Below the pieces are notes generated by a model. The model saw nothing but the letters and a program-made list of their open reading frames with translations, did no database searches and was not told where the DNA came from. From DASYXT01 sp035934555 (GTDB lineage Bacteria; Verrucomicrobiota; Verrucomicrobiia; Limisphaerales; UBA8199), in contig DASYXT010000048.1 in the NCBI GenBank assembly GCA_035934555.1, positions 1-19,815 of the forward strand: 19,815 nt of DNA. The letters run 5' to 3'. How positions within the stretch are numbered: the stretch's first letter is position 1; every line of letters starts with the position of its first letter. Positions 7,868 through 14,637 of the stretch are shown here, piece by piece. The position numbers and the translations under genes were made by a program.

Positions 7868-8545
7868 ATGTTCAACAGGAAATTTCAACTATCCATGGTT
7901 GTAGCCGCGGCGGCTCTCTTAACCGCCACCGGCTGCCGACAATTACCCGGCACAAACGGCGAACAAGGTGCTGCCATTGGTGGGGTAGGCGGCGCTGCCA
8001 CCGGTGCGCTGGTGGGAGGGGAGCATCACCGCCTGCTCGGGGCATTGTTGGGCGGGGCCGTCGGCGCCGGCGGCGGCTATCTGATCGGCGCTAACGCCAA
8101 CCGCATCACCGGCCATGACGCCTCCGGTGCCCAGGCGGCTAACCAGTACGCCCAGGAGCATCCAGCTACACCCGAGATGGCGCTCAATGCTCCCACAGCC
8201 GACCTGAGAGGCACCGGCTTTGTCACCATGGATGAAGTCGTCGCCATGAAACGAGCCGGGCTGAGCGATGACCAAATGTTGCAGAAGCTGGCGGCCACCG
8301 GCCAGGTCTTTGAATTAACCCCGCAACAACAGGCCTATTTGGGCGATAATGGCGTTGACCAATACGTCATCGACCAGATGCCAACGCTGAACCGCAATGT
8401 CCGCGAGCAATTATCAGGGCCACAGGCCGCTCCCGCAACATCCCCCTATCCCCCCGCAAACACGTACCAACCAGCGCCTCCCGCGCCTGCACCTTATCAG
8501 GCCAACCCGCTCAACCAACCGGTGCCTCCGCCTCCAGGGCAATGA
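7868..8545 (+). CDS. Glycine-zipper lipoprotein with proline-rich tail
   Basis: A 225-residue predicted outer-envelope lipoprotein. The signal peptide ends in a lipobox, LTATGC, with lipidated Cys23. Residues 34-76 form a glycine zipper (GAAIGGVGGAATGALVGG and LLGALLGGAVGAGGGYLIGA), two short helices that are interrupted by EHHR, like the Gly-zipper/YMGG proteins that insert in or line the outer membrane. A soluble helical region (about 115-180) contains FVTMDEVVAMKRAGLSDDQM. The last 40 residues are Pro/Ala/Gln-rich (PPANTYQPAPPAPAPYQ). The start ATG 7868 has a good AAGGAG site six bases upstream; an upstream in-frame ATG is a shadow. The next gene also encodes a lipoprotein. The role may be envelope integrity, but nothing more is supported. 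Confidence 0.82.
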   Translation: MFNRKFQLSMVVAAAALLTATGCRQLPGTNGEQGAAIGGVGGAATGALVGGEHHRLLGALLGGAVGAGGGYLIGANANRITGHDASGAQAANQYAQEHPATPEMALNAPTADLRGTGFVTMDEVVAMKRAGLSDDQMLQKLAATGQVFELTPQQQAYLGDNGVDQYVIDQMPTLNRNVREQLSGPQAAPATSPYPPANTYQPAPPAPAPYQANPLNQPVPPPPGQ

Positions 8546-8663
8546 CGCCGAGCCCTTCCAGCGTAGGTCCTTCCCCCGCAGCGAGGCAGGGTTAGACCGG
8601 GTTGCGAGGATGGCCAGTGCGCCTTAGGTAATGGGGGTCAAGGACGACGACAAACAAAACCGT

Positions 8664-8990
8664 ATGAAAAAAACGATACTCATTGTATGCGCGGCGCTCG
8701 GTCTGGTGGCTTGCAGCCAAAACTCCGGCTCGGGCGGCAGCGGCGAATCAGGCACTAGCGGGACCGGCACCGGTACTGAAACCAATACAACCGGGACCAC
8801 AAGCGAAACCGCAACCAACAGTAACCCGAGCTCCGGCGCAAGTACCGCTCCAGGCGGAGCCAATACCGGCACCAGCTCCTCCACTGCTACTAACAGCACT
8901 GGCGGTGACAACGGCGGCACGGGCGGAGCCACTGGAACAGGTGGGACCGGAACAGGTGGGACTGGCACCGGCGGTGGCGCTGGCAAGTAA
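8664..8990 (+). CDS. Low-complexity Gly/Ser/Thr-rich lipoprotein
   Basis: A 108-residue protein: signal peptide MKKTILIVCAALGLVACS with a lipobox (LVAC, lipidated Cys17), then about 90 residues made almost only of Gly, Ser, Thr, Asn and Ala. The composition becomes glycine-rich toward the end (GTGGTGTGGTGTGGG), encoded partly by a 15-base tandem repeat at 8934-8978. ATG 8664 is chosen because it gives a proper signal peptide; an ATG at 8631 would put eleven charged residues before it. Such tails are expected to be disordered and may act as a spacer at the cell surface. The gene could be a small lineage-specific orphan. It is the last gene before the bidirectional hairpin at 9011. Confidence 0.65.
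   Translation: MKKTILIVCAALGLVACSQNSGSGGSGESGTSGTGTGTETNTTGTTSETATNSNPSSGASTAPGGANTGTSSSTATNSTGGDNGGTGGATGTGGTGTGGTGTGGGAGK
8934..8978 (+). repeat. 15-base tandem repeat in the lipoprotein tail
   Basis: Two near-identical units (GGAACAGGTGGGACC at 8934 and GGAACAGGTGGGACT at 8949) are followed by a degenerate third (GGCACCGGCGGTGGC at 8964). The period is a multiple of three and encodes GTGGT, so copy-number change would alter tail length without a frameshift. Confidence 0.75.
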
Positions 8991-9010
8991 CCAACAATAT
9001 TGAAACAAAG

Positions 9011-9061
9011 TAAGGCCAACCTGGTGGGATCAGTTTGCCCACCACGGAGGCCTTATCTTTT
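9011..9061. terminator. Bidirectional hairpin terminator between convergent operons
   Basis: TAAGGCC (9011-9017) pairs with GGCCTTA (9049-9055), and inside it TGGTGGG (9022-9028) pairs with CCCACCA (9038-9044). The outer stem is followed by TCTTTT on the + strand. It lies between the stop of the + strand lipoprotein gene (8990) and the stop of the minus-strand anti-sigma gene (9158), so it can end transcription from both sides, most clearly from the + side. Confidence 0.75.
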
Positions 9062-9066
9062 GCCAA

Positions 9067-9151
9067 ACACCCGGTCGGAATGCAACAAGAGCAAACGGAG
9101 GAAACAGAGATATTTAGAGGGCCGGGTGTAATCTCTGCTTTCTCTGTTATC
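9067..9151. repeat. Palindromic intergenic element (imperfect inverted repeats)
   Basis: GCAAACGGAGGAAACAGAGAT (9091-9111) is an imperfect inverted copy of 9131-9151 (about 16 of 21 positions pair, ATCTCTG perfect at the inner end). An eight-base perfect pair, ACACCCGG (9067-9074) and CCGGGTGT (9122-9129), overlaps it, so two alternative folds exist. It carries no coding sequence. It could be a dispersed palindrome or part of the 3' untranslated end of the sigma operon. Confidence 0.5.
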
Positions 9152-9157
9152 TCTGAC

Positions 9158-9676
9158 TCAATTTCCCCCTACCGGCTGGGTGAAGCTCGCCGGTTCGATT
9201 CCAACCTGCTGGGCGCGAAATTGCCGGAACAGCGAGGCCCTCATCTGCGCCGCCGCCACTCCGCCGGTCTTTGATAAATCGAACCCTACTGCCTGCCCCA
9301 GCACCGGACCTGCCGACTCGCTTTGCACGGTGGCCAATGCCGGCGCGCTGATAGACGTGCCGATCAACTCCGTCCCCGGCGTCGGCTCAACCGATTGGCT
9401 GTAGAGCATGCCTGCCAGCAGAATCCCGCACACACCCATCCCAAAAACTCCGGCGACGACCGGCTTGGTTTCCAATGCCGACCAGATGCGTAGCAACCAG
9501 GGCGCTTCCCAGCCCATTCGCTCGAACAGGCTTTGTGGGCCAAGGTGTTCCTCGGCGCGAATGCGCGCGATCACCTGCTGCGAAAAATCATTGAAATATC
9601 CCGGGGGCGGCTGCTCGTGGCGCTTCAGTGCCAGCAACCGCCGCAGATCATGGAAGTTTTCCTGCTCAGGATTCAT
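9158..9676 (-). CDS. Membrane-anchored anti-sigma-factor-like protein
   Basis: A 172-residue protein with a soluble N-terminal part (residues 1-70, including LRRLLALKRHEQPPPGYFND), one hydrophobic segment (about 73-92, PVVAGVFGMGVCGILLAGML) and a C-terminal part of about 80 residues, Ser/Ala/Thr-rich, expected outside the membrane. This one-span layout immediately after an ECF sigma gene (three bases separate them) is the usual place and form of an anti-sigma factor that holds the sigma at the membrane. The HxxxCxxC zinc motif of ZAS-type anti-sigmas is absent, so family membership rests on context and topology. It is the last gene of the operon starting at 11379. Confidence 0.7.
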   Translation of the reverse strand: MNPEQENFHDLRRLLALKRHEQPPPGYFNDFSQQVIARIRAEEHLGPQSLFERMGWEAPWLLRIWSALETKPVVAGVFGMGVCGILLAGMLYSQSVEPTPGTELIGTSISAPALATVQSESAGPVLGQAVGFDLSKTGGVAAAQMRASLFRQFRAQQVGIEPASFTQPVGGN

Positions 9677-9679
9677 AAC

Positions 9680-10324
9680 TCATTTCAAATAGTCCGACAA
9701 ATAGGCCTGCAATTGCTGGCGGGCATAAAAAAGCCGCGACCGGACTGTTCCGATGTTGCAGTCCATAATTTCCGCAATCTCTTCATGTGACAAACCCTGC
9801 ACATCATGCAAAGTCACAACCAATCTATGGGGTTCTGACAACTTCTGCATCGCGCTGTTCAATTTTTCCTGCAGCTCCGCCAGGTTCACCTCCCGCCGCG
9901 GCGTCTTCTCCGAAATCAGCGCCACCAGGTCCGGGTCATGCTCGGCGTTGAAATCCAGGTCGTCCAGGCTGAGTTGTGCCTTGTTCTTGCGCTGCTTGAG
10001 GAAATTAATCGTTTTGTTGACGGCGATGCGATAAACCCAGGTGTAAAAACTCGAGCCCCCCTTAAACGATTTCAGCGCCTGGAACCCTTTGATGAACGCC
10101 TCCTGCGCCAGATCATTGGCATCCTCATGATTCGAGGTCATGTGGTAAACCGTCGCGTAAATCCGCTCCTGGTACCGCCGCACCAGTTCATCATACGCGC
10201 TCAGGTCTCCCTGCCGCGCCCGCTTCACCAGCACCATCTCCTCGACCGGCTGCGGCGCCGATTCCTCGGCACCGGGCTCGCGCTCGCTCGCTGCCTTTCG
10301 ACTGACCGGCTCCGCCATAATCAT
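9680..10324 (-). CDS. RNA polymerase ECF-type sigma factor (RpoE-like)
   Basis: A 214-residue sigma-70 family protein made of regions 2 and 4 only. Region 2 spans about 43-112, with DELVRRYQERIYATVYHMT, the core-binding DANDLAQEAFIKGFQAL and the -10 recognition helix SSFYTWVYRIAVNKTINFLK. Region 4 spans about 154-205, with the helix-turn-helix LSHEEIAEIMDCNIGTVRSR contacting the -35 box. The N-terminal 30 residues are a charged extension. It directs RNA polymerase to stress or envelope genes, probably its own operon too. Its ATG overlaps the stop of the polyprenyl synthase gene in ATGA, so they are translationally coupled, and the anti-sigma gene follows. Confidence 0.93.
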   Translation of the reverse strand: MIMAEPVSRKAASEREPGAEESAPQPVEEMVLVKRARQGDLSAYDELVRRYQERIYATVYHMTSNHEDANDLAQEAFIKGFQALKSFKGGSSFYTWVYRIAVNKTINFLKQRKNKAQLSLDDLDFNAEHDPDLVALISEKTPRREVNLAELQEKLNSAMQKLSEPHRLVVTLHDVQGLSHEEIAEIMDCNIGTVRSRLFYARQQLQAYLSDYLK

Positions 10325-11379
10325 AGACTCTCGGCCGTCGCTCCCAACGCGTCGGTTAGCGCCCCCAAATAATCAGTTAAGGCTTCCAAGCCAGTCCAGC
10401 CATTGTGCGCCGGGGAGGCCGGCAAATAGCGCCGCGCCTCTTCGAGCGAAAAACGAATGCGTTCCACAGAGGCGTTCAACGTATCATACTTGGCAAGCAG
10501 TTTGGCCAGCCGTTTCATCTCCCCGGGTTGCCACTCATGCACCAGTTCTGCCAGCCGCGTCCGGTCCGCCCCCCGCGCGCGCTCCCGCAACAGCAGCACC
10601 GGCAAGGTCAGCTTGCCTTTCGCCAGGTCCGTTCCCAGCGATTTGCCCGCCGCCGCTTCCGACCCAAACAAATCGACGCAATCGTCATAGACCTGATACG
10701 CCGTGCCCACCGCCAGCCCGAACCGCCGCACCCGCTGCTGCTGCTCGGGCGCCGCGCCGCTCAGCCGCGCGCTCAATTCGCACGATAACGCAAACAACTC
10801 CGCCGTCTTCATCTCCAGCACCCGAAAATATTGCTGCAGGGAAAAATCAAAATTGCCGCGGTTTTGCGTCTGCAGGATTTCCCCTGAACAAACCGTGTTA
10901 GTGGCCATCGCGACCGCCCGGCAAATGTCCGGTGTCGGAAAGCCCGCCGCCAGCGTCAGCGCCCGCGCGAACAGGCAATCCCCAAACAGCACCGCGATAT
11001 CCGAGCCCCAATGCGCCGCCAGCGTCAAACGGCCGCGGCGAATCTCCGCCTCGTCCATCACGTCATCATGCACCAGCGTCGCCAGGTGCACCATCTCGAT
11101 AATCACCGCCACCGTCACATGCTCCTCGGCCACCCCCCCCAGCGCTTTGGCCGTCAGCGCGACCAGCGCCGGCCGCAGGTGCTTCCCCTGCCCGTTGAGC
11201 GCATATTCGGCGTAAGGGGCCAATTCCGGATCGAATGCCTCGACTTGCTGGGCCAGCCGCTGATCCACCGTATCCAGGAACGGTTCCACCGGCCCAATCA
11301 GTCTCCTCCAGACATCCACTTGCCTGGTGCATTCCGTTTCCCTCTGAGGTAACACGACTTTCGAATCAGCCGCTAACAT
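10321..11379 (-). CDS. Polyprenyl (long-chain isoprenyl) diphosphate synthase
   Basis: A 352-residue trans-prenyltransferase that condenses isopentenyl diphosphate onto an allylic primer, making the side chain of quinones (octaprenyl-type) or similar. The first Asp-rich motif is D105-D-V-M-D109 inside LVHDDVMDEAEIRRG; the second is D232-D-C-V-D236 inside QVYDDCVDLFG. GKHLRP (65-70) is the IPP-binding segment. The DDxxD spacing (two residues between) is that of bacterial IspB/HepT-type enzymes; product length depends on residues just before the first motif (EMVHLATL) and cannot be stated. The start is ATG 11379. It is the first gene of the operon with the sigma and anti-sigma genes, and is divergent from ffs, so its promoter lies within 11380-11657. 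Confidence 0.92.
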   Translation of the reverse strand: MLAADSKVVLPQRETECTRQVDVWRRLIGPVEPFLDTVDQRLAQQVEAFDPELAPYAEYALNGQGKHLRPALVALTAKALGGVAEEHVTVAVIIEMVHLATLVHDDVMDEAEIRRGRLTLAAHWGSDIAVLFGDCLFARALTLAAGFPTPDICRAVAMATNTVCSGEILQTQNRGNFDFSLQQYFRVLEMKTAELFALSCELSARLSGAAPEQQQRVRRFGLAVGTAYQVYDDCVDLFGSEAAAGKSLGTDLAKGKLTLPVLLLRERARGADRTRLAELVHEWQPGEMKRLAKLLAKYDTLNASVERIRFSLEEARRYLPASPAHNGWTGLEALTDYLGALTDALGATAESL

Positions 11380-11657
11380 GTGCGCTGAAATCTAAAGTCG
11401 CCCCACACCCAAGTCAAACCAGTAGAATTGAAGCAATTAGAGCCCTGGGAGCGCCGAAGAGCGGACATTCCTGTCTGACATTCCGGTTGCAGCAGCTTCC
11501 GAACCGCAGCACGGCTCGGATTTGGTGCCGATTCGGCGAGGGGGGCTATTGCCGCGGGCATGCTCGCGCCGGCCTCCCTAGGCCCGTCGCTGAGCGATTA
11601 CATCGTCCAGCCTTTTCTTCCTTGAAGCTGCCCCTGCGCTGCGCCACATTAACGTTC
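11380..11657. other. Divergent intergenic region with palindromic repeat-like sequence
   Basis: This 278-base gap holds the promoters of the minus-strand polyprenyl synthase operon and of ffs on the + strand; I see no gene in it. At 11464-11484 GACATTCC occurs twice, 13 bases apart, and GACA-TTCC-TGTC forms a small palindrome, like a short interspersed repeat. Before ffs, TTGAAG (11622-11627) and CATTAA (11647-11652) are 19 bases apart and could be a weak -35/-10 pair giving a start near 11658. These promoter calls are tentative. Confidence 0.4.
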
Positions 11658-11749
11658 GCCAGGGCCCATGGAATGTGGACTTACGAACCCCGCCAGGGCC
11701 GGAAGGCAGCAACGGTAGTTTGCTCTGCGTCTGCCGTGGTCACCCTGGC
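11658..11749 (+). ncRNA. ffs: Signal recognition particle 4.5S RNA
   Basis: The universal SRP domain-IV sequence is present: GCCAGGGCCGGAAGGCAGCA at 11692-11711, with the GGAA tetraloop (GCCGGAAGGC) and the asymmetric AGCA side that binds Ffh. The ends pair: GCCAGGG (11658-11664) with CCCTGGC (11743-11749), and CCATGG with CCGTGG just inside, the latter including one G-U pair. The length of about 92 nucleotides fits the small bacterial type without an Alu domain. A T-rich run (TTATTTT) follows the closing stem and probably ends transcription. The RNA guides ribosomes making membrane and exported proteins to FtsY. Its place directly before dnaX-ybaB-recR is a common bacterial arrangement. Ends are set by pairing, so they may be off by a few bases. 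Confidence 0.92.
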
Positions 11750-11751
11750 TT

Positions 11752-11803
11752 ATTTTCGATTTTCGATTTACATGCGCTTGCGTTCCGTGCTGAAATCGAA
11801 AAT
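11752..11803 (+). repeat. Direct and inverted repeats between ffs and dnaX
   Basis: ATTTTCGATTT occurs twice in overlap (11752-11762 and 11759-11769, period seven), and its exact complement AAATCGAAAAT lies at 11793-11803. Either copy can form an 11-base-pair stem with it. The element sits between the SRP RNA and the dnaX start at 11831. It may help end ffs transcription or shape the dnaX leader. Confidence 0.5.
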
Positions 11804-11830
11804 GGTACATCGCAAATCGAACATCACTCG

Positions 11831-13609
11831 ATGTCTTACCAGGTCATAGCCCGGAAATACCGGCCACAGCGCTTTAGCGAAGTCGTGGGTCAGGAGCACG
11901 TTACTCAGACCCTTACCCACGCCATCCAACAAAAGCGTATCGCCCACGCCTACATTTTTTGCGGCCCGCGCGGCACCGGCAAGACCACCATCGCCCGCAT
12001 TTTCGCCAAATGCCTGAATTGCACCGATGGCCCAAAAGTCGATTTCGACGATGAAGACCCGCGCTGCCGCGAGATCGCCGAAGGCCGTTCCCTCGATGTG
12101 CTTGAAATCGACGGCGCCAGCAACAACGGCGTCGAGCAGGTCCGCGAACTGCGCGAGACCTGCCGGTACGCCCCGGCCAGCTCGCGCTTCAAAATTTACA
12201 TCATCGACGAAGTCCACATGCTGTCCACGGCGGCCTTTAACGCCCTGCTCAAGACCCTCGAAGAACCCCCGGCGCACGTGAAGTTCATGTTCGCCACCAC
12301 CGACCCGGAGAAGGTCCTGCCGACAATTCTCTCCCGCTGCCAGCGCTATGATCTGCGCCGCATACCCGCAGATCTCATCGCGAAACATCTGCGCGAAATC
12401 GCCGTAAAGGAGAAAGTGAAAATCCAACCGGCCGCGCTGTTCGCGATTGCCCGCGGCGCCGAAGGCGCGCTGCGCGACGCTGAATCCACGCTCGACCAAC
12501 TAATCAGCTTTTGCGGCGATCAAATCGAAGAGGCCGATGTGCTGTCAATGTTTGGCCTGACCGCGCAGAACCAGCTCCTGGACCTCGCGCGCGCCATCCT
12601 CGCCGGCGAAGTGGAGGGGGCGCTGCGCCAGCTTAATGACCTCGCCACGCATGGCAAAGACCTCGGACGGTTGCTGTCGGATTTGCTGAATCACTTTCGC
12701 AACCTGCTCATCTTCCAGGTGTCGCGGGGCGACTTGGCCATGCTGGAAGTATCCGAAGCCGAAGCCGCCGCGCTGGCAGAACAATCCAGGCTCGGCACCC
12801 GGGATGGATTCACGCGGATTATGGAGGTTCTGGCCGACGCCGAGGGCCGATTGCGCAACGCCGCGTCAAAGAAGATTTTTCTCGAAGTCACCCTGCTCAA
12901 GGCGCTCGAGGCGCGAGGCGCGGTGAGCCTGGATGCGGTGCTGCAGAAGCTGGAAGCCCTGCGTGGCGAGCCGCCGCGCGAAGTGGTCAGCTTGCCACAA
13001 CCAGGCACCAGTGCCTGCCCGGCGCCGTCCCGGGCAGGAGCGGCCAGTCTTCCTCCCGCCACCCCACAACCTGTTGCTGCGTCCGAGCCGGCAACCCTGC
13101 ATGAAACGCCCTCAGCGCCGGCCGCCGCCGGCACCGGCGACCTCGGTCAACTCTGGACCGCGCTGATCGAAGCGGTTGGCCGGGTGAGCCAGTTCACCCG
13201 CAGCTACCTTCTGGAAGCGCACCCGGTTTCGTTGAACAAGAACCTGTTAACAATCGGTTTTGACCCTGAATTTGCCGACCATCTCAGCCTGGTGGATAAC
13301 CCGCGCAACCATTCGTTAATTCAGACCAAACTCGCCGAACTGGGCCATCCGTCCGCTCAGGTCAAATTCATTCGCGCCGAAGCGCCCGCCACCTCGCGGC
13401 CAGCTCCGAATCCAGCCCCGGCCCCGGCGGCTTCTGCTGCGCCCGCACCTGCAAGAGCTCCCGGCCCGGCACGGTCCGCAGCGGCACCCGTCACCTCAAA
13501 GGAAAAGCTCGCCTCGGTCCCCTTCGACAAAGACCAATTCAAAAACGACCCGCTCATCCAAAAGGCGCTCGAAGTTTTCAAAGGCCAGATCGTCGAAGTC
13601 CGCGCCTGA
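11831..13609 (+). CDS. dnaX: DNA polymerase III subunits gamma and tau (clamp loader ATPase)
   Basis: A 592-residue AAA+ clamp-loader subunit. Seen in order: YRPQRFSEVVGQEHV (10-24), Walker A G-P-R-G-T-G-K-T (45-52), Walker B with DEVH (126-129), LLKTLEEPP, sensor 1 FATTDPEKV and the arginine-finger S-R-C (168-170). Domain III covers about 230-365; a Pro/Ala-rich linker follows (about 420-470), then a globular tau-type region (about 475-530) and a second Pro/Ala-rich stretch before the C-terminus. The zinc module is reduced: C64 and C79 occupy the outer ligand places, but the middle CxxC is replaced by Asp/Glu residues (VDFDDEDPRC). The start is ATG 11831, before SYQVIARKYRP; there is no clear Shine-Dalgarno site. 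It heads a run with ybaB and recR. Confidence 0.97.
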   Translation: MSYQVIARKYRPQRFSEVVGQEHVTQTLTHAIQQKRIAHAYIFCGPRGTGKTTIARIFAKCLNCTDGPKVDFDDEDPRCREIAEGRSLDVLEIDGASNNGVEQVRELRETCRYAPASSRFKIYIIDEVHMLSTAAFNALLKTLEEPPAHVKFMFATTDPEKVLPTILSRCQRYDLRRIPADLIAKHLREIAVKEKVKIQPAALFAIARGAEGALRDAESTLDQLISFCGDQIEEADVLSMFGLTAQNQLLDLARAILAGEVEGALRQLNDLATHGKDLGRLLSDLLNHFRNLLIFQVSRGDLAMLEVSEAEAAALAEQSRLGTRDGFTRIMEVLADAEGRLRNAASKKIFLEVTLLKALEARGAVSLDAVLQKLEALRGEPPREVVSLPQPGTSACPAPSRAGAASLPPATPQPVAASEPATLHETPSAPAAAGTGDLGQLWTALIEAVGRVSQFTRSYLLEAHPVSLNKNLLTIGFDPEFADHLSLVDNPRNHSLIQTKLAELGHPSAQVKFIRAEAPATSRPAPNPAPAPAASAAPAPARAPGPARSAAAPVTSKEKLASVPFDKDQFKNDPLIQKALEVFKGQIVEVRA

Positions 13610-13642
13610 ACCGCTTTCTAACCTCAACCGTATTGATTTAAT

Positions 13643-13954
13643 ATGTCCAGCATCGGCAAACTCATGAAACAGGCTGCCCGCATGCAGCAGCAGATGGAAC
13701 AGGTCCAGGGCGACCTCGCCAAACGCACCGTCGAGGCCACCAGCGGCGGCGGCGCCGTCAAGGTCGTCGCGCGGTGCGATGGCACCATCGCCTCGATAAA
13801 AATTGATCCCCAGGCCATTAATCCCGCGGATGCGCAACTGCTCGAAGACCTGATTATCACGGCCTCCAACCAGGCTCTGGCCCAGGCGAAAGAAATCTCG
13901 ACTGCGGAAATGGGCAAAGTGACTGCCGGCTTAAACCTGCCGGGCTTTTCCTGA
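13643..13954 (+). CDS. ybaB: YbaB/EbfC family nucleoid-associated protein
   Basis: A 103-residue protein of the YbaB/EbfC DNA-binding family, which dimerises in a tweezer shape and coats DNA. The N-terminal helix is rich in Met and Gln (LMKQAARMQQQMEQVQGDL), followed by TVEATSGGGAVKVVARCDG and IKIDPQAINPADAQLLEDLI, all family hallmarks. The length is normal. It lies 33 bases after dnaX and 12 bases before recR, the standard dnaX-ybaB-recR order. No strong ribosome site is visible before the ATG. Confidence 0.95.
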   Translation: MSSIGKLMKQAARMQQQMEQVQGDLAKRTVEATSGGGAVKVVARCDGTIASIKIDPQAINPADAQLLEDLIITASNQALAQAKEISTAEMGKVTAGLNLPGFS

Positions 13955-13966
13955 GGCAGCCCGCGC

Positions 13967-14566
13967 ATGGCGCTGCCCGAGCCTATTTCGCAGCTCATCG
14001 CCGCCTTGAGCCGGCTGCCCGGCATTGGGCCGCGCTCAGCCGAGCGCATCGCATTGCATCTGGTCCAGGCAGAGACCGGCACGGTAAAGCACTTGGCCGC
14101 CGCAATTCTCGAAGCGCGCGACCGCGTGCGTCTGTGCGGCGTTTGCGGCGCGCTGACCGAAGCTTCCCCCTGCTCGCTGTGCACCGATCCGCGCCGCGAC
14201 CAGAGCCTCGTTTGCGTCGTCGAACGGCCGGTGGATATTCTGACCCTCGAGAAGTCAGGCACCTTCCACGGACGCTACCACGTGCTCGGCGGCAAGATCT
14301 CGCCGCTGAACGGAGTCGAACCTGAGGACCTGCGCATCGGGGCGCTGGACCAGCGGTTACGCCGCGAACCCATCCAGGAGGTGGTGCTGGCGCTGGGAAC
14401 AGATGTCGAAGGTGACGCGACCAGCTTCTTCCTCGCCAAACATTTTGCACGGCCGGGGCTGAAGATCACCCGCATTGCCCACGGCTTACCCGCTGGAGCC
14501 GGCCTCGAGTTCGCCGATGAAATCACCCTCAGCCGCGCCCTTGAAGGCCGCCGCGAGCTGCTCTGA
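13967..14566 (+). CDS. recR: Recombination mediator protein RecR
   Basis: A 199-residue recombination mediator that, with RecF/RecO, loads RecA at gaps. It has the helix-hairpin-helix LSRLPGIGPRSAERIAL (15-30), the four-cysteine zinc finger C57-x-x-C60...C69-x-x-C72, a Toprim domain starting at VVERPVDI (E86) with YHVLGGKISPLNGV, and the acidic D146-V-E-G-D150 motif. TRIAHGLPAGAGLEFADEIT near the C-terminus is also typical. The length equals the family norm. It is the last gene of the ffs-dnaX-ybaB-recR group; only 12 bases separate it from ybaB. Confidence 0.97.
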   Translation: MALPEPISQLIAALSRLPGIGPRSAERIALHLVQAETGTVKHLAAAILEARDRVRLCGVCGALTEASPCSLCTDPRRDQSLVCVVERPVDILTLEKSGTFHGRYHVLGGKISPLNGVEPEDLRIGALDQRLRREPIQEVVLALGTDVEGDATSFFLAKHFARPGLKITRIAHGLPAGAGLEFADEITLSRALEGRRELL

Positions 14567-14637
14567 AGCCGCCTCCACGTTGATTTCGCCCTGTGTTGGG
14601 GCCACTGGGGGGCTGGATTCTTACTACAGGTGTATTG

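Noticed and set aside
6818..7888. Open frame of 356 codons on the minus strand opposite the TIM-barrel gene
   Set aside because: No family features; the + strand gene has the full set of metal ligands.
9188..9209. tRNA T-loop-like sequence GGTTCGATTCC
   Set aside because: The flanking bases do not form a T stem and no acceptor or anticodon arm is present; it lies in the anti-sigma gene.
11373..11561. Small minus-strand open frame between polyprenyl synthase and ffs
   Set aside because: No ribosome site, no family and it covers the expected promoter region and a palindromic repeat.
11831..13609. Programmed frameshift in dnaX giving a short gamma form
   Set aside because: I looked for an A-rich slippery site such as that in E. 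coli and saw none, so only the full-length product is supported.
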